Shown one piece after another: positions 47,892 to 56,743 of a stretch of DNA of 64,000 nucleotides. Numbering within the stretch: the stretch's first letter is position 1; every line of letters begins with the position of its first letter. Source of the DNA: Myxococcales bacterium (GTDB lineage Bacteria > Myxococcota_A > Polyangia > Haliangiales > Haliangiaceae); assembly GCA_016707895.1 (NCBI GenBank), contig JADJGV010000003.1, positions 496,001-560,000 on the forward strand. Direction: 5' to 3'. The translations under genes were made by a program, and so were the position numbers. The notes below the pieces were generated by a model. It had not been told where the DNA came from, ran no database searches, and worked only from the letters and a program-made list of their open reading frames with translations.

Positions 47892-49433
47892 CTACAGACG
47901 CACGCCGACGAACGCGGTCGGCCAGATCTGCACGCGGGTGCCGGTGCGATCGGGCTCGGCCATCGTCGGCTTGGCGTCCAGGCGATCGCGCGCGGGATCC
48001 GTGGTGACGTAGGCGTTGAGCGCGGCGCCGCCGACCAGCCCGACCGGCCCGACGCGGAAGCCGACCACCAGCCGCAGCTGGTTGAGCAGGTTCAGCTCGG
48101 GCGGATCGAAGTCGCCGCCGTAGATCACGTGCCAGGCCATCGCCTCGAGATCGATCGTCGCGCCGCCGCGCCGCCAGCGCGGGCCCATGCCCAGGCCGTA
48201 CATCCAGACGTCGTCGTCGGTGACCTGGCGGTCCATCCCGGGCTGATCGAGGTGACCGCCGACGCCGTAGACGTTGTGCCAGCGGCGGCTGCCGTGGCGG
48301 AACACCAGGTTGCCGATCGCCTGCTGATCGACGGTGGCCTCGAGCTCGGTGCGGCCGCCCTTGACGACGTTGATCAGCCCGAGCGACACGCCGTCGCCGC
48401 CGCCGGCGACGTTGATCACGCCGACCTGCACGCCGTCGACCCGGTGGGCGACGTTGACCGCGCCGGCGATCTGCAGGCCGCGCACCCGCCGCGCGACGCT
48501 GACCGCGCCGCCGATCTGGGTGTCGACCGCTCCCCCGGCGACGGCGACCGCGCCGCCGATCTGCACGCCGCGGACGTCGCCGCGGGTCGCCGCGACCGCG
48601 CCCGCGAGCTGCGTGCCCGTGACCGTACCGGCGGTGGCGACCGCGCCGGCGATCTGCGTGCCCTGCACCGCGCCGGCGTGGGTGATCGCGCCACCGATCT
48701 GGGTGCCGCGGACGTCCTCGACGACGACGCTGGCGGCGCCCGACACGTTGAAGGCGACCATCCGCCGGCGCGCGCCGACCACCAGATCGATCGCGACGCC
48801 GCCGCGCCAGCCGCGGCCATCGACGTCGTAGGCCATGCCGGGGATCAGGCCGAAGCCGTAGTGGGTGGCGGTGCGCGGGGCGGCGGCGCGCGGGGCGGGT
48901 GGCGCGGCCGGGGGCGCGGCGGGCGGCGGCGCGGCGGCGCCGAGCGTGGGATCGATCGGCGGCGGCAGCGCGGGCGCGGCGTCGGGGCTCGTGGCCGGCG
49001 CGGCCAGCTCGGAGAGGAGGTCGCCGGCCTCGTCGCGCGCGAGGTTGCCGACCACCAGCGCGACCACCTCGGCGGCGGCGGCCGGCGCGGCCGGCAGCGC
49101 GATCGCGCGCTGGTAGGTGCCGCCGGCGAGTACGACGGCGATCGCGGCGCGGGCGTCGGCGCCGATCTCGACCGCGACACACGGCGCGGTGCACGCGGCG
49201 CCATCGGCGGCGATCTCGGTCGGCACGCCGAGCTCGGCGGCGATCGCCGCGGCGATGATCGCGGGATCCGCGCCGCCGGTGACGCGGACGTTGAGCGCGG
49301 CCGCGGGGGCCGCGACGGAGGCGGGCGCGTCGTCGGCGACCGCGGGGGCGACGACAGCGACGGAGGCGACGAGCGCGCCGGCGAGCGCGGCGCACGAGCG
49401 GAGCAGCGAGCGGTGAGGCGACGGGTGGGTCAT
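47892..49433 (-). CDS. Surface protein with GxQ[IL]xGAV solenoid repeats
   Basis: A 513-residue exported protein. Signal peptide (to about residue 34, AVADDAP), an N-terminal alpha/beta domain (45-145), a Pro/Ala linker (150-190), a barrel-like segment, then about eight repeats of 14-16 residues (241-358; e.g. VRGTQIGGAITHAGA, VRGLQIAGAVNVAHR). The C-terminal 150 residues are beta-rich with aromatic turns, as in an outer-membrane part. The repeats resemble the LA_2272-type surface repeat. It is the last gene of the sigma-factor operon. Confidence 0.8.
   Translation of the reverse strand: MTHPSPHRSLLRSCAALAGALVASVAVVAPAVADDAPASVAAPAAALNVRVTGGADPAIIAAAIAAELGVPTEIAADGAACTAPCVAVEIGADARAAIAVVLAGGTYQRAIALPAAPAAAAEVVALVVGNLARDEAGDLLSELAAPATSPDAAPALPPPIDPTLGAAAPPPAAPPAAPPAPRAAAPRTATHYGFGLIPGMAYDVDGRGWRGGVAIDLVVGARRRMVAFNVSGAASVVVEDVRGTQIGGAITHAGAVQGTQIAGAVATAGTVTGTQLAGAVAATRGDVRGVQIGGAVAVAGGAVDTQIGGAVSVARRVRGLQIAGAVNVAHRVDGVQVGVINVAGGGDGVSLGLINVVKGGRTELEATVDQQAIGNLVFRHGSRRWHNVYGVGGHLDQPGMDRQVTDDDVWMYGLGMGPRWRRGGATIDLEAMAWHVIYGGDFDPPELNLLNQLRLVVGFRVGPVGLVGGAALNAYVTTDPARDRLDAKPTMAEPDRTGTRVQIWPTAFVGVRL
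48360..48713 (-). repeat. Coding repeats of GxQ solenoid
   Basis: Imperfect repeats of about 42-48 bp encode V-x-G-x-Q-[ILV]-[AG]-G-A-V-x-V-A units. Eight can be aligned, the last two diverging to GVQVGVINVA and GVSLGLINVV. The regular hydrophobic spacing suggests a beta-solenoid. Confidence 0.75.
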
Positions 49434-49464
49434 GCCTGCCTGTCCCCGGTCGCGGCCCGATCGT

Positions 49465-50206
<742 letters not shown>

Positions 50207-50214
<8 letters not shown>

Positions 50215-50812
50215 GGCGCGCCTCCTCGGCCAGGAGCTCGCGCAGCCGGCGCCGCGCGTGGAACACCCGCGAGCGGATCGTGCCCTCAGGCACGTCGAGG
50301 ATCTGCGCGACCTCGACCGCCGAGCGCTCCTCGACCTCGCACAGCACGAACGCGACCCGCTGATCGTGGGCCAGCGCGTCGAGCGCCAGCGCCAGGCGGT
50401 CGGCCAGCTGCCGCCGCTGGGCCACCGCGTCGGGCGCCGGCGCCTGAGCGCCGCGCACCCGCTCGACCTCGGCCAGGCGCTGCGTCGCCCGCCGACGCCG
50501 CGCCGCCGAGCGCACGTGGCGCCGCGCGCGGTTGGCCGCCACGCCGATCACGAAGCTGCGCAGCGTCGACGCGCCGCGGAAGTGCGCGACCGCGTCGGGC
50601 AGCGCCAGGAACGTGTCGTGGACGACGTCCTCGGCCGCCGCGTCGTCGCCGAGCAGCCGGCGCGCGAACGCCCGCACCGGCGCGTGGTGCGCGGTGTACG
50701 CCTCGGCGACCGCGGTGCGCTCGCGCTGGCGCAGGCGCGCGACCAGGTCCGCATCACCCGTCGGGGCGACGTCTACGATCGGCAGGGTCAGGCTCAGCTC
50801 CGCGCAGGGCAC
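50207..50812 (-). CDS. ECF-type RNA polymerase sigma factor
   Basis: A 201-residue sigma-70 family protein with only regions 2 and 4. Region 2 includes FARRLLGDDAAAEDVVHDTFLALPDAVAHFRG (core and -10 binding). Region 4 is LDALAHDQRVAFVLCEVEERSAVEVAQILDVPEGTIRSRVFHARRRLRELL with its HTH (-35 binding). The start is GTG 50812; TACGGT ends 11 nt upstream. It heads a three-gene set with the TM/TPR-like protein and the GxQ-repeat protein, so it probably controls an envelope response. Confidence 0.9.
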
Positions 50813-50900
50813 CGGGGACTCCGACCGTAGTGCCCGCCGGGCCGACGATCGTTGACGACAATCTACACAATCGCCCGCGCCGCACCGCAAGCCAGCGGAA

Positions 50901-51530
50901 TCACCCGGCCTCGCGCCGCTGCCGCAGCTGCCGCAGGCGGGTGTGCTCCTCGCGCTCACGCTCGTCGAGCGCCCGCGCGACCGCGGCGATGCGCGCCCGC
51001 AGCTCGGGCGCGACCCGCTGCTCCAGCGTGTGCAGCTGCCGCGAGGTGCGCGCCAGCGCCTGGCCGAGCGCGCGGACGTGCAGCTCGCGCGCCGCGGCGG
51101 CCAGCAGCTCGGACGCCAGGCGCTCGAACCGGCCCGCGGCCTCGACCAGGCTGGACGCGGTGACACCGGGCGCGGTGGCCCGCGCGGTCAGGTCGCGATC
51201 CCACGCCGGCAGGTCGTCGAGCCGCGGCACCGCCAGCCCCCACACGCGCTGCACGGTGACGTCGAGCGCCAGCGCGCGCGGCGGCCAGCCGGTGGCCGCG
51301 ACCTCGCCCTCGCCGCGCTGCCCCAGCGCCGCCAGCTCGGCGCGGTAGGCCGCGGTCGCCGCGTCGCCGATCGCCCGCCGCGCCTCGGCCGCCGGCCGCG
51401 CCAGCGGGAACAGCTCGCGCACCAGCGCCTCGCGCTTGCGGGTGAGCAGCGCGGCGCCCTTCTCGACGCGGGTCAGCAGGCGGCGCGCGCGCAGGAGCTC
51501 GGCGCGGGTCGGCGCCGCGCGGGTGCTCAC
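50901..51530 (-). CDS. ntpD: A/V-type ATPase subunit D
   Basis: The 209-residue central-stalk subunit that rotates inside the A3B3 hexamer. It has the long antiparallel coiled-coil ends typical of the family: TRAELLRARRLLTRVEKGAALLTRKREALVREL at the start and ARTSRQLHTLEQRVAPELRARIAAVARALDEREREEHTRLRQLRQ at the end. The GTG start overlaps the subunit B stop (GTGA). It is the last gene of the ATPase operon; 88 bp separate it from the sigma-factor start. Confidence 0.93.
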   Translation of the reverse strand: MSTRAAPTRAELLRARRLLTRVEKGAALLTRKREALVRELFPLARPAAEARRAIGDAATAAYRAELAALGQRGEGEVAATGWPPRALALDVTVQRVWGLAVPRLDDLPAWDRDLTARATAPGVTASSLVEAAGRFERLASELLAAAARELHVRALGQALARTSRQLHTLEQRVAPELRARIAAVARALDEREREEHTRLRQLRQRREAG

Positions 51531-52903
51531 GGCGCGGCTCCCGGCCGGCGGGCCCAGGTCGCGTCGTCGATCCGCTCGAGATCGTCGCGCGGCAGCGCCG
51601 CCAGCAAGCGCCAGCCGACCGCGATCGTCTCGCCGATCGTGCGCCGCGCGTGGCCCTGGCCGATCAGCTCGCGCTCGAAGTCGGCGGCGAACGTGAGCGC
51701 GCGGCGATCGGGATCGCTCAGGCCGGCCTCGCCGACGATCGTCGCCATCAGCCGCGCCTCGCGGCCGCGCGCGTAGCTGGCGTAGAGCTGGTCGGCCCAG
51801 CGCCGGTGCTCGGGTGCGGTCTTGCCCGGGCCGATGCCGGCGTTCATCAACCGCGACAGCGACGGCAGCACGTCGATCGGCGGGAACACGCCCTGGCCGT
51901 GCAGCTCGCGCGACAGCACGACCTGGCCCTCGGTGATGTAGCCGGTGAGGTCGGGCACCGGGTGGGTGATGTCGTCGTCGGGCATCGTCAGGATCGGCAG
52001 CTGGGTCAGCGAGCCGGGGCGCCCGTGCAGCACGCCGGCCCGCTCGAACAGCGACGCCAGGTCGGTGTACATGTAGCCGGGGTAGCCGCGGCGGCCGGGC
52101 ACCTCGTCGCGCGCCGCCGCCACCTGGCGCAGCGTCTCGCAGTAGTGCGCGACGTCGGCCATCACCACCAGCACGTGCATGCCCGCGTCGAACGCCAGGA
52201 ACTCGGCCTGCGCCAGCGCGAACCGCGGCGTCATCAGCTGCTCGATCGTCGGGTCGCGCGCCTCGTTCAGGTAGAACACCGTGCGGCTGCGGGCCGGGCT
52301 GGCGCGCAGCCGCTCGACGAACAGCCGGGTCTCGCGCGCGGTGATGCCGATCGCCGCGAACACCACCGCGAACGGCTCGCCGGCGCCGGCGCGGGCGTGC
52401 TCGACGATCTGCGCCGCCAGCTCGAGCGCGGGCAGGCCGGCGCCCGAGAACACCGGCAGCTTCTGGCCGCGCACCAGCGTGTTGAGGCCGTCGATCGCCG
52501 ACACGCCGGTCTCGATGAAGTCGCCGGGCGGGCGCCGCCGCACCGGGTTCATCGGCGCGCCCCACACCGGCCGCAGCGCCTCGCCGATCGGCGGCGGCAG
52601 ATCGTCGAGCGGCGCCGCCACGCCGCTGAGCGTGCGACCCAGGAGCTCGCGCCCCACCGGCGCCTCGGCAGTGGCGCCGGTCAGCGTGATCGCCACCCGC
52701 GCCGGCGCCAGGCCGATCGGCTCCTCGAGGATCTGGATCACGGTCAGCCCGTCGGACGCGTCGATCACCTGGCCGCGCCGCGGCGGCTGCCCGGGCTGGC
52801 GCAGCTCGACCACCTCGCCCATCGCCGCGCCGCGGGCGTCCTCGACGTAGGCCAGCGCGCCGATCAGCGCGCGGGCGCCGTGGTGGGTGCGGACCGCGAT
52901 CAT
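51527..52903 (-). CDS. ntpB: A/V-type ATPase subunit B
   Basis: The 458-residue non-catalytic nucleotide-binding subunit of V1. The family sequence is clear: TGVSAIDGLNTLVRGQKLPVFSGAGLPALELAAQI (degenerate P-loop without GKT), VVFAAIGITARETRLFVE, FYLNEARDPTIEQLMTPRFALAQAEFLAFDAGMHVLVVMADVAHYCE, RRGYPGYMYTDLASLFERAG and GITEGQ-like TGYITEGQVVLSREL. ATG 52903 overlaps the subunit A stop. Confidence 0.96.
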   Translation of the reverse strand: MIAVRTHHGARALIGALAYVEDARGAAMGEVVELRQPGQPPRRGQVIDASDGLTVIQILEEPIGLAPARVAITLTGATAEAPVGRELLGRTLSGVAAPLDDLPPPIGEALRPVWGAPMNPVRRRPPGDFIETGVSAIDGLNTLVRGQKLPVFSGAGLPALELAAQIVEHARAGAGEPFAVVFAAIGITARETRLFVERLRASPARSRTVFYLNEARDPTIEQLMTPRFALAQAEFLAFDAGMHVLVVMADVAHYCETLRQVAAARDEVPGRRGYPGYMYTDLASLFERAGVLHGRPGSLTQLPILTMPDDDITHPVPDLTGYITEGQVVLSRELHGQGVFPPIDVLPSLSRLMNAGIGPGKTAPEHRRWADQLYASYARGREARLMATIVGEAGLSDPDRRALTFAADFERELIGQGHARRTIGETIAVGWRLLAALPRDDLERIDDATWARRPGAAP

Positions 52904-54639
52904 CGTCGGACCTCCAGCGCGGCGATCGCGCGCTCGACGTCGGCGGCGCGCGCCGCGATCGCGTCGGGGGGCGCCGCGCGCAGCGCGACGTAGGCGCGGC
53001 GCAGCGCGGGCAGGTCGAGCTCGTCGATCGTCGCGCCGCGCTCGACCGCGGCCAGCGCGGCGTCGAGCGCCGCCACCGCCAGCGCCGCCATCCGCCCGGT
53101 CTTGGCCACCGGGCACGCCGCGTCGATCGGATCGTAGGCGCTCTGGCCCAGCAGGTGCTCGTGCAGCATCCGGGCGACGTCGATCACCACGCGGTCGCGG
53201 TCCTGCAACGCCTCGTGGCCGAGCAGGCCGGCGATCTCGCGCAGCTCGGCGTCGCGCTGGAGCAGCGCCAGCACCCGCGTGCGCACCGCCGCCCAGTCGA
53301 GGCCGGCCGCCTCGCTGAACCACGCCGCGGTGGCGTCGACGTACAGCGAGTAGCTGAGCGCCCAGTCGACCGCCGGGAACTGCCGCTTGCGCGCCAGCGA
53401 CGCGTCGAGCGCCCACATCCCGCCGGCGACCCGCAGCGACGCCTGGGTCACCGGCTCCGAGAAGTCGCCCCCGGGCGGCGACACCGCGCACACCAGGGTG
53501 ACCGCGCCGGTGCGCGGCGGCGCGCCGGCGGCGGTGGCGCGCCCCGCGCGCTCGTAGAGCTGCCCCAGTCGGCTCGCGAGGTGGGTCGGGTAGCCCTCCT
53601 CGCCCGGCATCTCCTGCAGCCGCGCCGCGATGTCGCGCAGCGCCTCGGCCCAGCGCGACAGGCTGTCGACCATCACCGCGACCCGGTAGCCCTGATCGCG
53701 GTAGTACTCGGCGATCGTCACGCCGAGGTACACCGAGGCCTCGCGCGCGACGACCGGCATGTTGGACGTGTTGACCACCAGCACGGTGCGCTCCATCACC
53801 GGGCGGCCGTTGCGCGGATCGATCAGCCGCGGGAACTCCTGCACCACCTCGGCGATCTCGTTGCCGCGCTCGCCGCAACCGACGAACACCACCACGTCGG
53901 CGTCGGCGTGGCGGGCCAGGCCTTGCTCGATCACCGTCTTGCCGGTGCCGAAGCCGCCGGGCACCGCCACCGCGCCGCCCTCGGCCAGCGGGAACAGCAG
54001 ATCGAACACCCGCTGCCCGGTCACCACCGGGCGATCGGCCGGCAGGCGCTCGGCCACCGGGCGCGGCCGCCGCAGCGGCCAGCGCTGCGCCAGCGTCAGC
54101 GCGGTGCCGTCGGCCAGCCGACCGATCGGCTCGTCGACGGTGTAGTCGCCGCTGGCCAGCGCCACCAGCTCGCCGCTCACGCCCGGCGGCACCAGCACGC
54201 GGTGGACGAAGCCGGGCTGCTCCTCGACCGTGCCGAGCACGTCACCGCCGCGCATCGCGGCGCCGATCGTCGCGGTGGCGGTGAACGCCCAGCGCCGCGC
54301 CGGATCGAGCGTCGGCGCGCTCGCGCCCGGCGCGATGAAGTCGCCCGACGCCGCGGCCAGCCGCGCCAGCGGACGGCCGACGCCGTCGAGCATCGCGCCC
54401 AGGAGGCCCGGACCCAGCGTCACCGTCAGCGGCGCGCCGGTCGCGATCACCGGCGCCCCGACCGCGAGGCCGGTGGTGTCCTCGTAGATCTGCAGCGTCG
54501 CGACCTCGTCCTTGAAGCGGATGATCTCGCCGAGCAGGCCGCGGGCGCCGACCCGCACCAGCTCGTACAGGCCGGCCTCGCGCAGCGGCCGAGCCTCGGC
54601 CAGGGTGCCGGTGACGCGGGTGACGGTGGCGGTGGTCAT
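52900..54639 (-). CDS. ntpA: A/V-type ATPase catalytic subunit A
   Basis: The 579-residue catalytic subunit. The beta-barrel start (LREAGLYELVRVGARGLLGEIIRFKDEVATLQIYEDTTGL) is followed by the bulge or non-homologous region (115-190), Walker A GGFGTGKT (228-235), the catalytic-Glu motif FVGCGERGNEIAEVVQEFPRL, LVVNTSNMPVVAREASVYLG and the long helical C-terminus. With D, F and E it forms the soluble head that makes or uses ATP; the direction cannot be read from sequence. Confidence 0.97.
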   Translation of the reverse strand: MTTATVTRVTGTLAEARPLREAGLYELVRVGARGLLGEIIRFKDEVATLQIYEDTTGLAVGAPVIATGAPLTVTLGPGLLGAMLDGVGRPLARLAAASGDFIAPGASAPTLDPARRWAFTATATIGAAMRGGDVLGTVEEQPGFVHRVLVPPGVSGELVALASGDYTVDEPIGRLADGTALTLAQRWPLRRPRPVAERLPADRPVVTGQRVFDLLFPLAEGGAVAVPGGFGTGKTVIEQGLARHADADVVVFVGCGERGNEIAEVVQEFPRLIDPRNGRPVMERTVLVVNTSNMPVVAREASVYLGVTIAEYYRDQGYRVAVMVDSLSRWAEALRDIAARLQEMPGEEGYPTHLASRLGQLYERAGRATAAGAPPRTGAVTLVCAVSPPGGDFSEPVTQASLRVAGGMWALDASLARKRQFPAVDWALSYSLYVDATAAWFSEAAGLDWAAVRTRVLALLQRDAELREIAGLLGHEALQDRDRVVIDVARMLHEHLLGQSAYDPIDAACPVAKTGRMAALAVAALDAALAAVERGATIDELDLPALRRAYVALRAAPPDAIAARAADVERAIAALEVRR

Positions 54640-54971
54640 CGCAACCTCAGGCGGTAGCCGACCGAGCGGCGCAACAGCTCCAGCAGCTCCTCGTCGGCCG
54701 CGCCGGCGGTCGCGCCGATCGCCGGGCCGGGGAACGGCATGAGCAGCGGCGTGCCCTCGCGCTCGACCTGCCGGCGCAGGCCGGCCGGCAACGCGTCGTA
54801 CAGCGCGCGCTCGATCAAGATCAGCGCGCCGCCGGGACCGCTGGCGCGCTCGATCGCCGCGATCGCCGCCGCGGCGCCGGGGCCGTCGTCAGCCTCGGTG
54901 CACGCGAGCCCGGCCAGGCCCAGGCCGAGCGCGGCGGGCCGCCGACACACCGCGCGGATCGGCGCCCTCAC
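54636..54971 (-). CDS. ntpF: A/V-type ATPase subunit F
   Basis: A 111-residue central-stalk subunit. The Rossmann-like pattern of subunit F is visible: RAVCRRPAALGLGLAGLACTEADDG, then ALILIERALYDALP and LLMPFPGPA near the end. It starts at GTG 54971, overlapping the stop of subunit C by GTGA, and its own stop overlaps the ATG of subunit A. The operon position between C and A matches other bacterial V-type operons. Confidence 0.88.
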   Translation of the reverse strand: MRAPIRAVCRRPAALGLGLAGLACTEADDGPGAAAAIAAIERASGPGGALILIERALYDALPAGLRRQVEREGTPLLMPFPGPAIGATAGAADEELLELLRRSVGYRLRLR

Positions 54972-55948
54972 GACGCGCCTCCCAGCGCCAGCCGCCAGGC
55001 GGCGAGGCGCACCTGCGCGTGCTCGCGGCGCATCCGCAGCCAGAGCCACAGCACCGGGCCCAGGCCCAGGGGTTCGACGCGGCGCCACCGCGCCTGGGTC
55101 GCGAGCTGCCACGCCTGGGTCGCGCGCTCGATCGCGTCGGGCGCGCCGCCGTCGACCGCGGTCACCAGCGGCGTACCGACGAGCGCGGCGGCCAGCGTCG
55201 ACACGCACGCCGCGGGCGCGGCGCGCGCGGCGGCCAAGAACGTCGCGCGATCGACGCGGCGGCCACCGATCAGGAACGCGCTGTCGGCCGCCAGCCCGCG
55301 GCCGCGGTTCGCCAGCGCCAGCGCGGCGGCCGCGTTCTCCGCGTCGATCGCTTGCGCGACGTGCTCGGCCAGCGCGCGATCTCCGGCGGCGTGGGCCCCG
55401 GCCCGGGCGCGCGCGGCGAACCACGCGGCCAGCGCTTGCTCGACCGCCAGCGGCTCGAGCGGCTGGTGCGTCAGCGCCGGCGCCAGCGCCACCGCCGCCG
55501 GGTGCGCTAGCTGGGTCAGCGCCGCCGCCAGCGCCGGGCCGGTCGCCGCCGCCGCCAGCTCGCGCAGCGCCGAGGCCGGCAGGTCCGGCGTCGCCACCGC
55601 GCCGCGCAGCCGGGAGGTCGGCGCGGCCGCGGCCGTCAGCCCGCGCACGATGCCGCGCAGCGTGCGGCGGTCCTCGTCGGCGACGATCACCGCGAGCGCC
55701 GCGGTGCGCGCCGCGGCCCAGCGGGTCAACAACGCGAGCTCGGCAGTGGCGCGAGCGGTCGCCGCCTCGTCGAGCGCGCGCGCCGCGGCCAGCGCGTCGG
55801 CGGTCGGCGCGATCACCCAGCCGGCCTGGGCCAGCGCGGCGAGCAGCGCGCCGCGGTCGGCGGCGCGATCGATCGCGGCCAGCGCGTCCTCGGCTGCCAG
55901 GTGCGTGCTCCGCCCGCGCGCCCGCGCGACCAGGTCGACCCAGGTCAT
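54968..55948 (-). CDS. ntpC: A/V-type ATPase subunit C
   Basis: A 326-residue protein that caps the membrane ring and links it to the central stalk. The sequence is very Ala-rich and all-helical, as expected, and ends with the typical EPLGLGPVLWLWLRMRREHAQVRLAAWRLALG, which matches the yxxxKxxEvxnlR region of V-type C subunits (MRREHAQVRLAAW). Identification rests on that tail, the length and the operon position between E and F. ATG 55948 overlaps the E stop. Confidence 0.88.
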   Translation of the reverse strand: MTWVDLVARARGRSTHLAAEDALAAIDRAADRGALLAALAQAGWVIAPTADALAAARALDEAATARATAELALLTRWAAARTAALAVIVADEDRRTLRGIVRGLTAAAAPTSRLRGAVATPDLPASALRELAAAATGPALAAALTQLAHPAAVALAPALTHQPLEPLAVEQALAAWFAARARAGAHAAGDRALAEHVAQAIDAENAAAALALANRGRGLAADSAFLIGGRRVDRATFLAAARAAPAACVSTLAAALVGTPLVTAVDGGAPDAIERATQAWQLATQARWRRVEPLGLGPVLWLWLRMRREHAQVRLAAWRLALGGAS

Positions 55949-56493
55949 GGCCGCACCTCGAGCCGCAGGTGCGGCCACAGCCGATCGAGCAGCGTCGCCA
56001 GCGTCGCGTCGATCTCGACCTGCCCGCCGGCGCGGCTGGCGACCAGCCCGCCGACGATCGCCGCGTCGGCGCGCACCGCGACGGCGGGCCCGACCAGCCC
56101 GCGCACCCGCGCCGCCAGCGCCGGCGCGCACCGCACCTCGCCCTCGGCGCCGCCGCTGGCGATCACGGCCGCCGCCAGCGCGGCCAGCACGTCGTCGCGC
56201 GCCACCAGCGCGTCGACCGGCGCGGCGCACGCCGCCCGCACCCGCGCCAGCGCCGCCGCCCGCGCGGTCAACACCGCGCGCCGCGCCTGCCGCGCGGCCT
56301 CGGCCACCGCGCCGTCGAGCTGGGCCTGCCGCGCCGCGCACGCGCGCGCCACCGCGCCGCGCCGACGGGCCTCGCGCGCGGCCGCCGCGGCGACGAGCTT
56401 GGCCTCGACCTCGGCGCGCGCGGCGGCGGCGATCGCGGCCACCTCGGCCGCGGCCTCGCGCTCGAGCGCCTCCAGCAGGTCGGCGATCGCCAT
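55945..56493 (-). CDS. ntpE: A/V-type ATPase subunit E
   Basis: A 182-residue peripheral-stalk subunit. The first 95 residues form an Ala/Arg/Glu coiled coil (LLEALEREAAAEVAAIAAAARAEVEAKL), followed by a globular C-terminal domain with the family-like DAAIVGGLVASRAGGQVEIDATLATLLDRLWPHLRLEV. GAGG lies six nt before ATG 56493. It is eight nt downstream of the ring-subunit stop. Confidence 0.9.
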   Translation of the reverse strand: MAIADLLEALEREAAAEVAAIAAAARAEVEAKLVAAAAAREARRRGAVARACAARQAQLDGAVAEAARQARRAVLTARAAALARVRAACAAPVDALVARDDVLAALAAAVIASGGAEGEVRCAPALAARVRGLVGPAVAVRADAAIVGGLVASRAGGQVEIDATLATLLDRLWPHLRLEVRP

Positions 56494-56501
56494 GATCGGC
56501 C

Positions 56502-56720
56502 TCAGCCGCCCTTCAGCACGATCAACACCGCGATCACGAAGCCGAGGATCACCATCGTCTCGGGGATGGCGACCATCAGCACCGCGGTGGTGCGCAGCTC
56601 GGGTTTCTCGGCGAGCGCAGCGGCGGCGGCGGCGCCGATCCGCGACTGCGCCCAGGCGGTGGCGAGCGCGCTGCCGACGATGGCGAGCGCGGCGCCGATG
56701 CTGATCCACAGGACGTCCAT
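56502..56720 (-). CDS. ntpK: A/V-type ATPase ring subunit K (c), single hairpin
   Basis: The proteolipid that forms the rotor ring. It has only 72 residues in two TM helices (6-32 and 44-70) joined by the polar loop AEKPELR; the ion-binding Glu54 is in VAIPETMVILGF. Many bacterial V-type K subunits are double-length with four helices, so this is the short, F-type-like form found in Thermus-type enzymes. AGGAGG (56727-56732) is six nt before the ATG, one of the strongest ribosome sites in the window. Confidence 0.93.
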   Translation of the reverse strand: MDVLWISIGAALAIVGSALATAWAQSRIGAAAAAALAEKPELRTTAVLMVAIPETMVILGFVIAVLIVLKGG

Positions 56721-56743
56721 GGCGTGCCTCCTGGTGCTGGCCC

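Noticed and set aside
48360..48713. Possible CRISPR or repeat cassette
   Set aside because: The repeats are conserved at the protein level with diverged DNA and are in frame in an exported protein.
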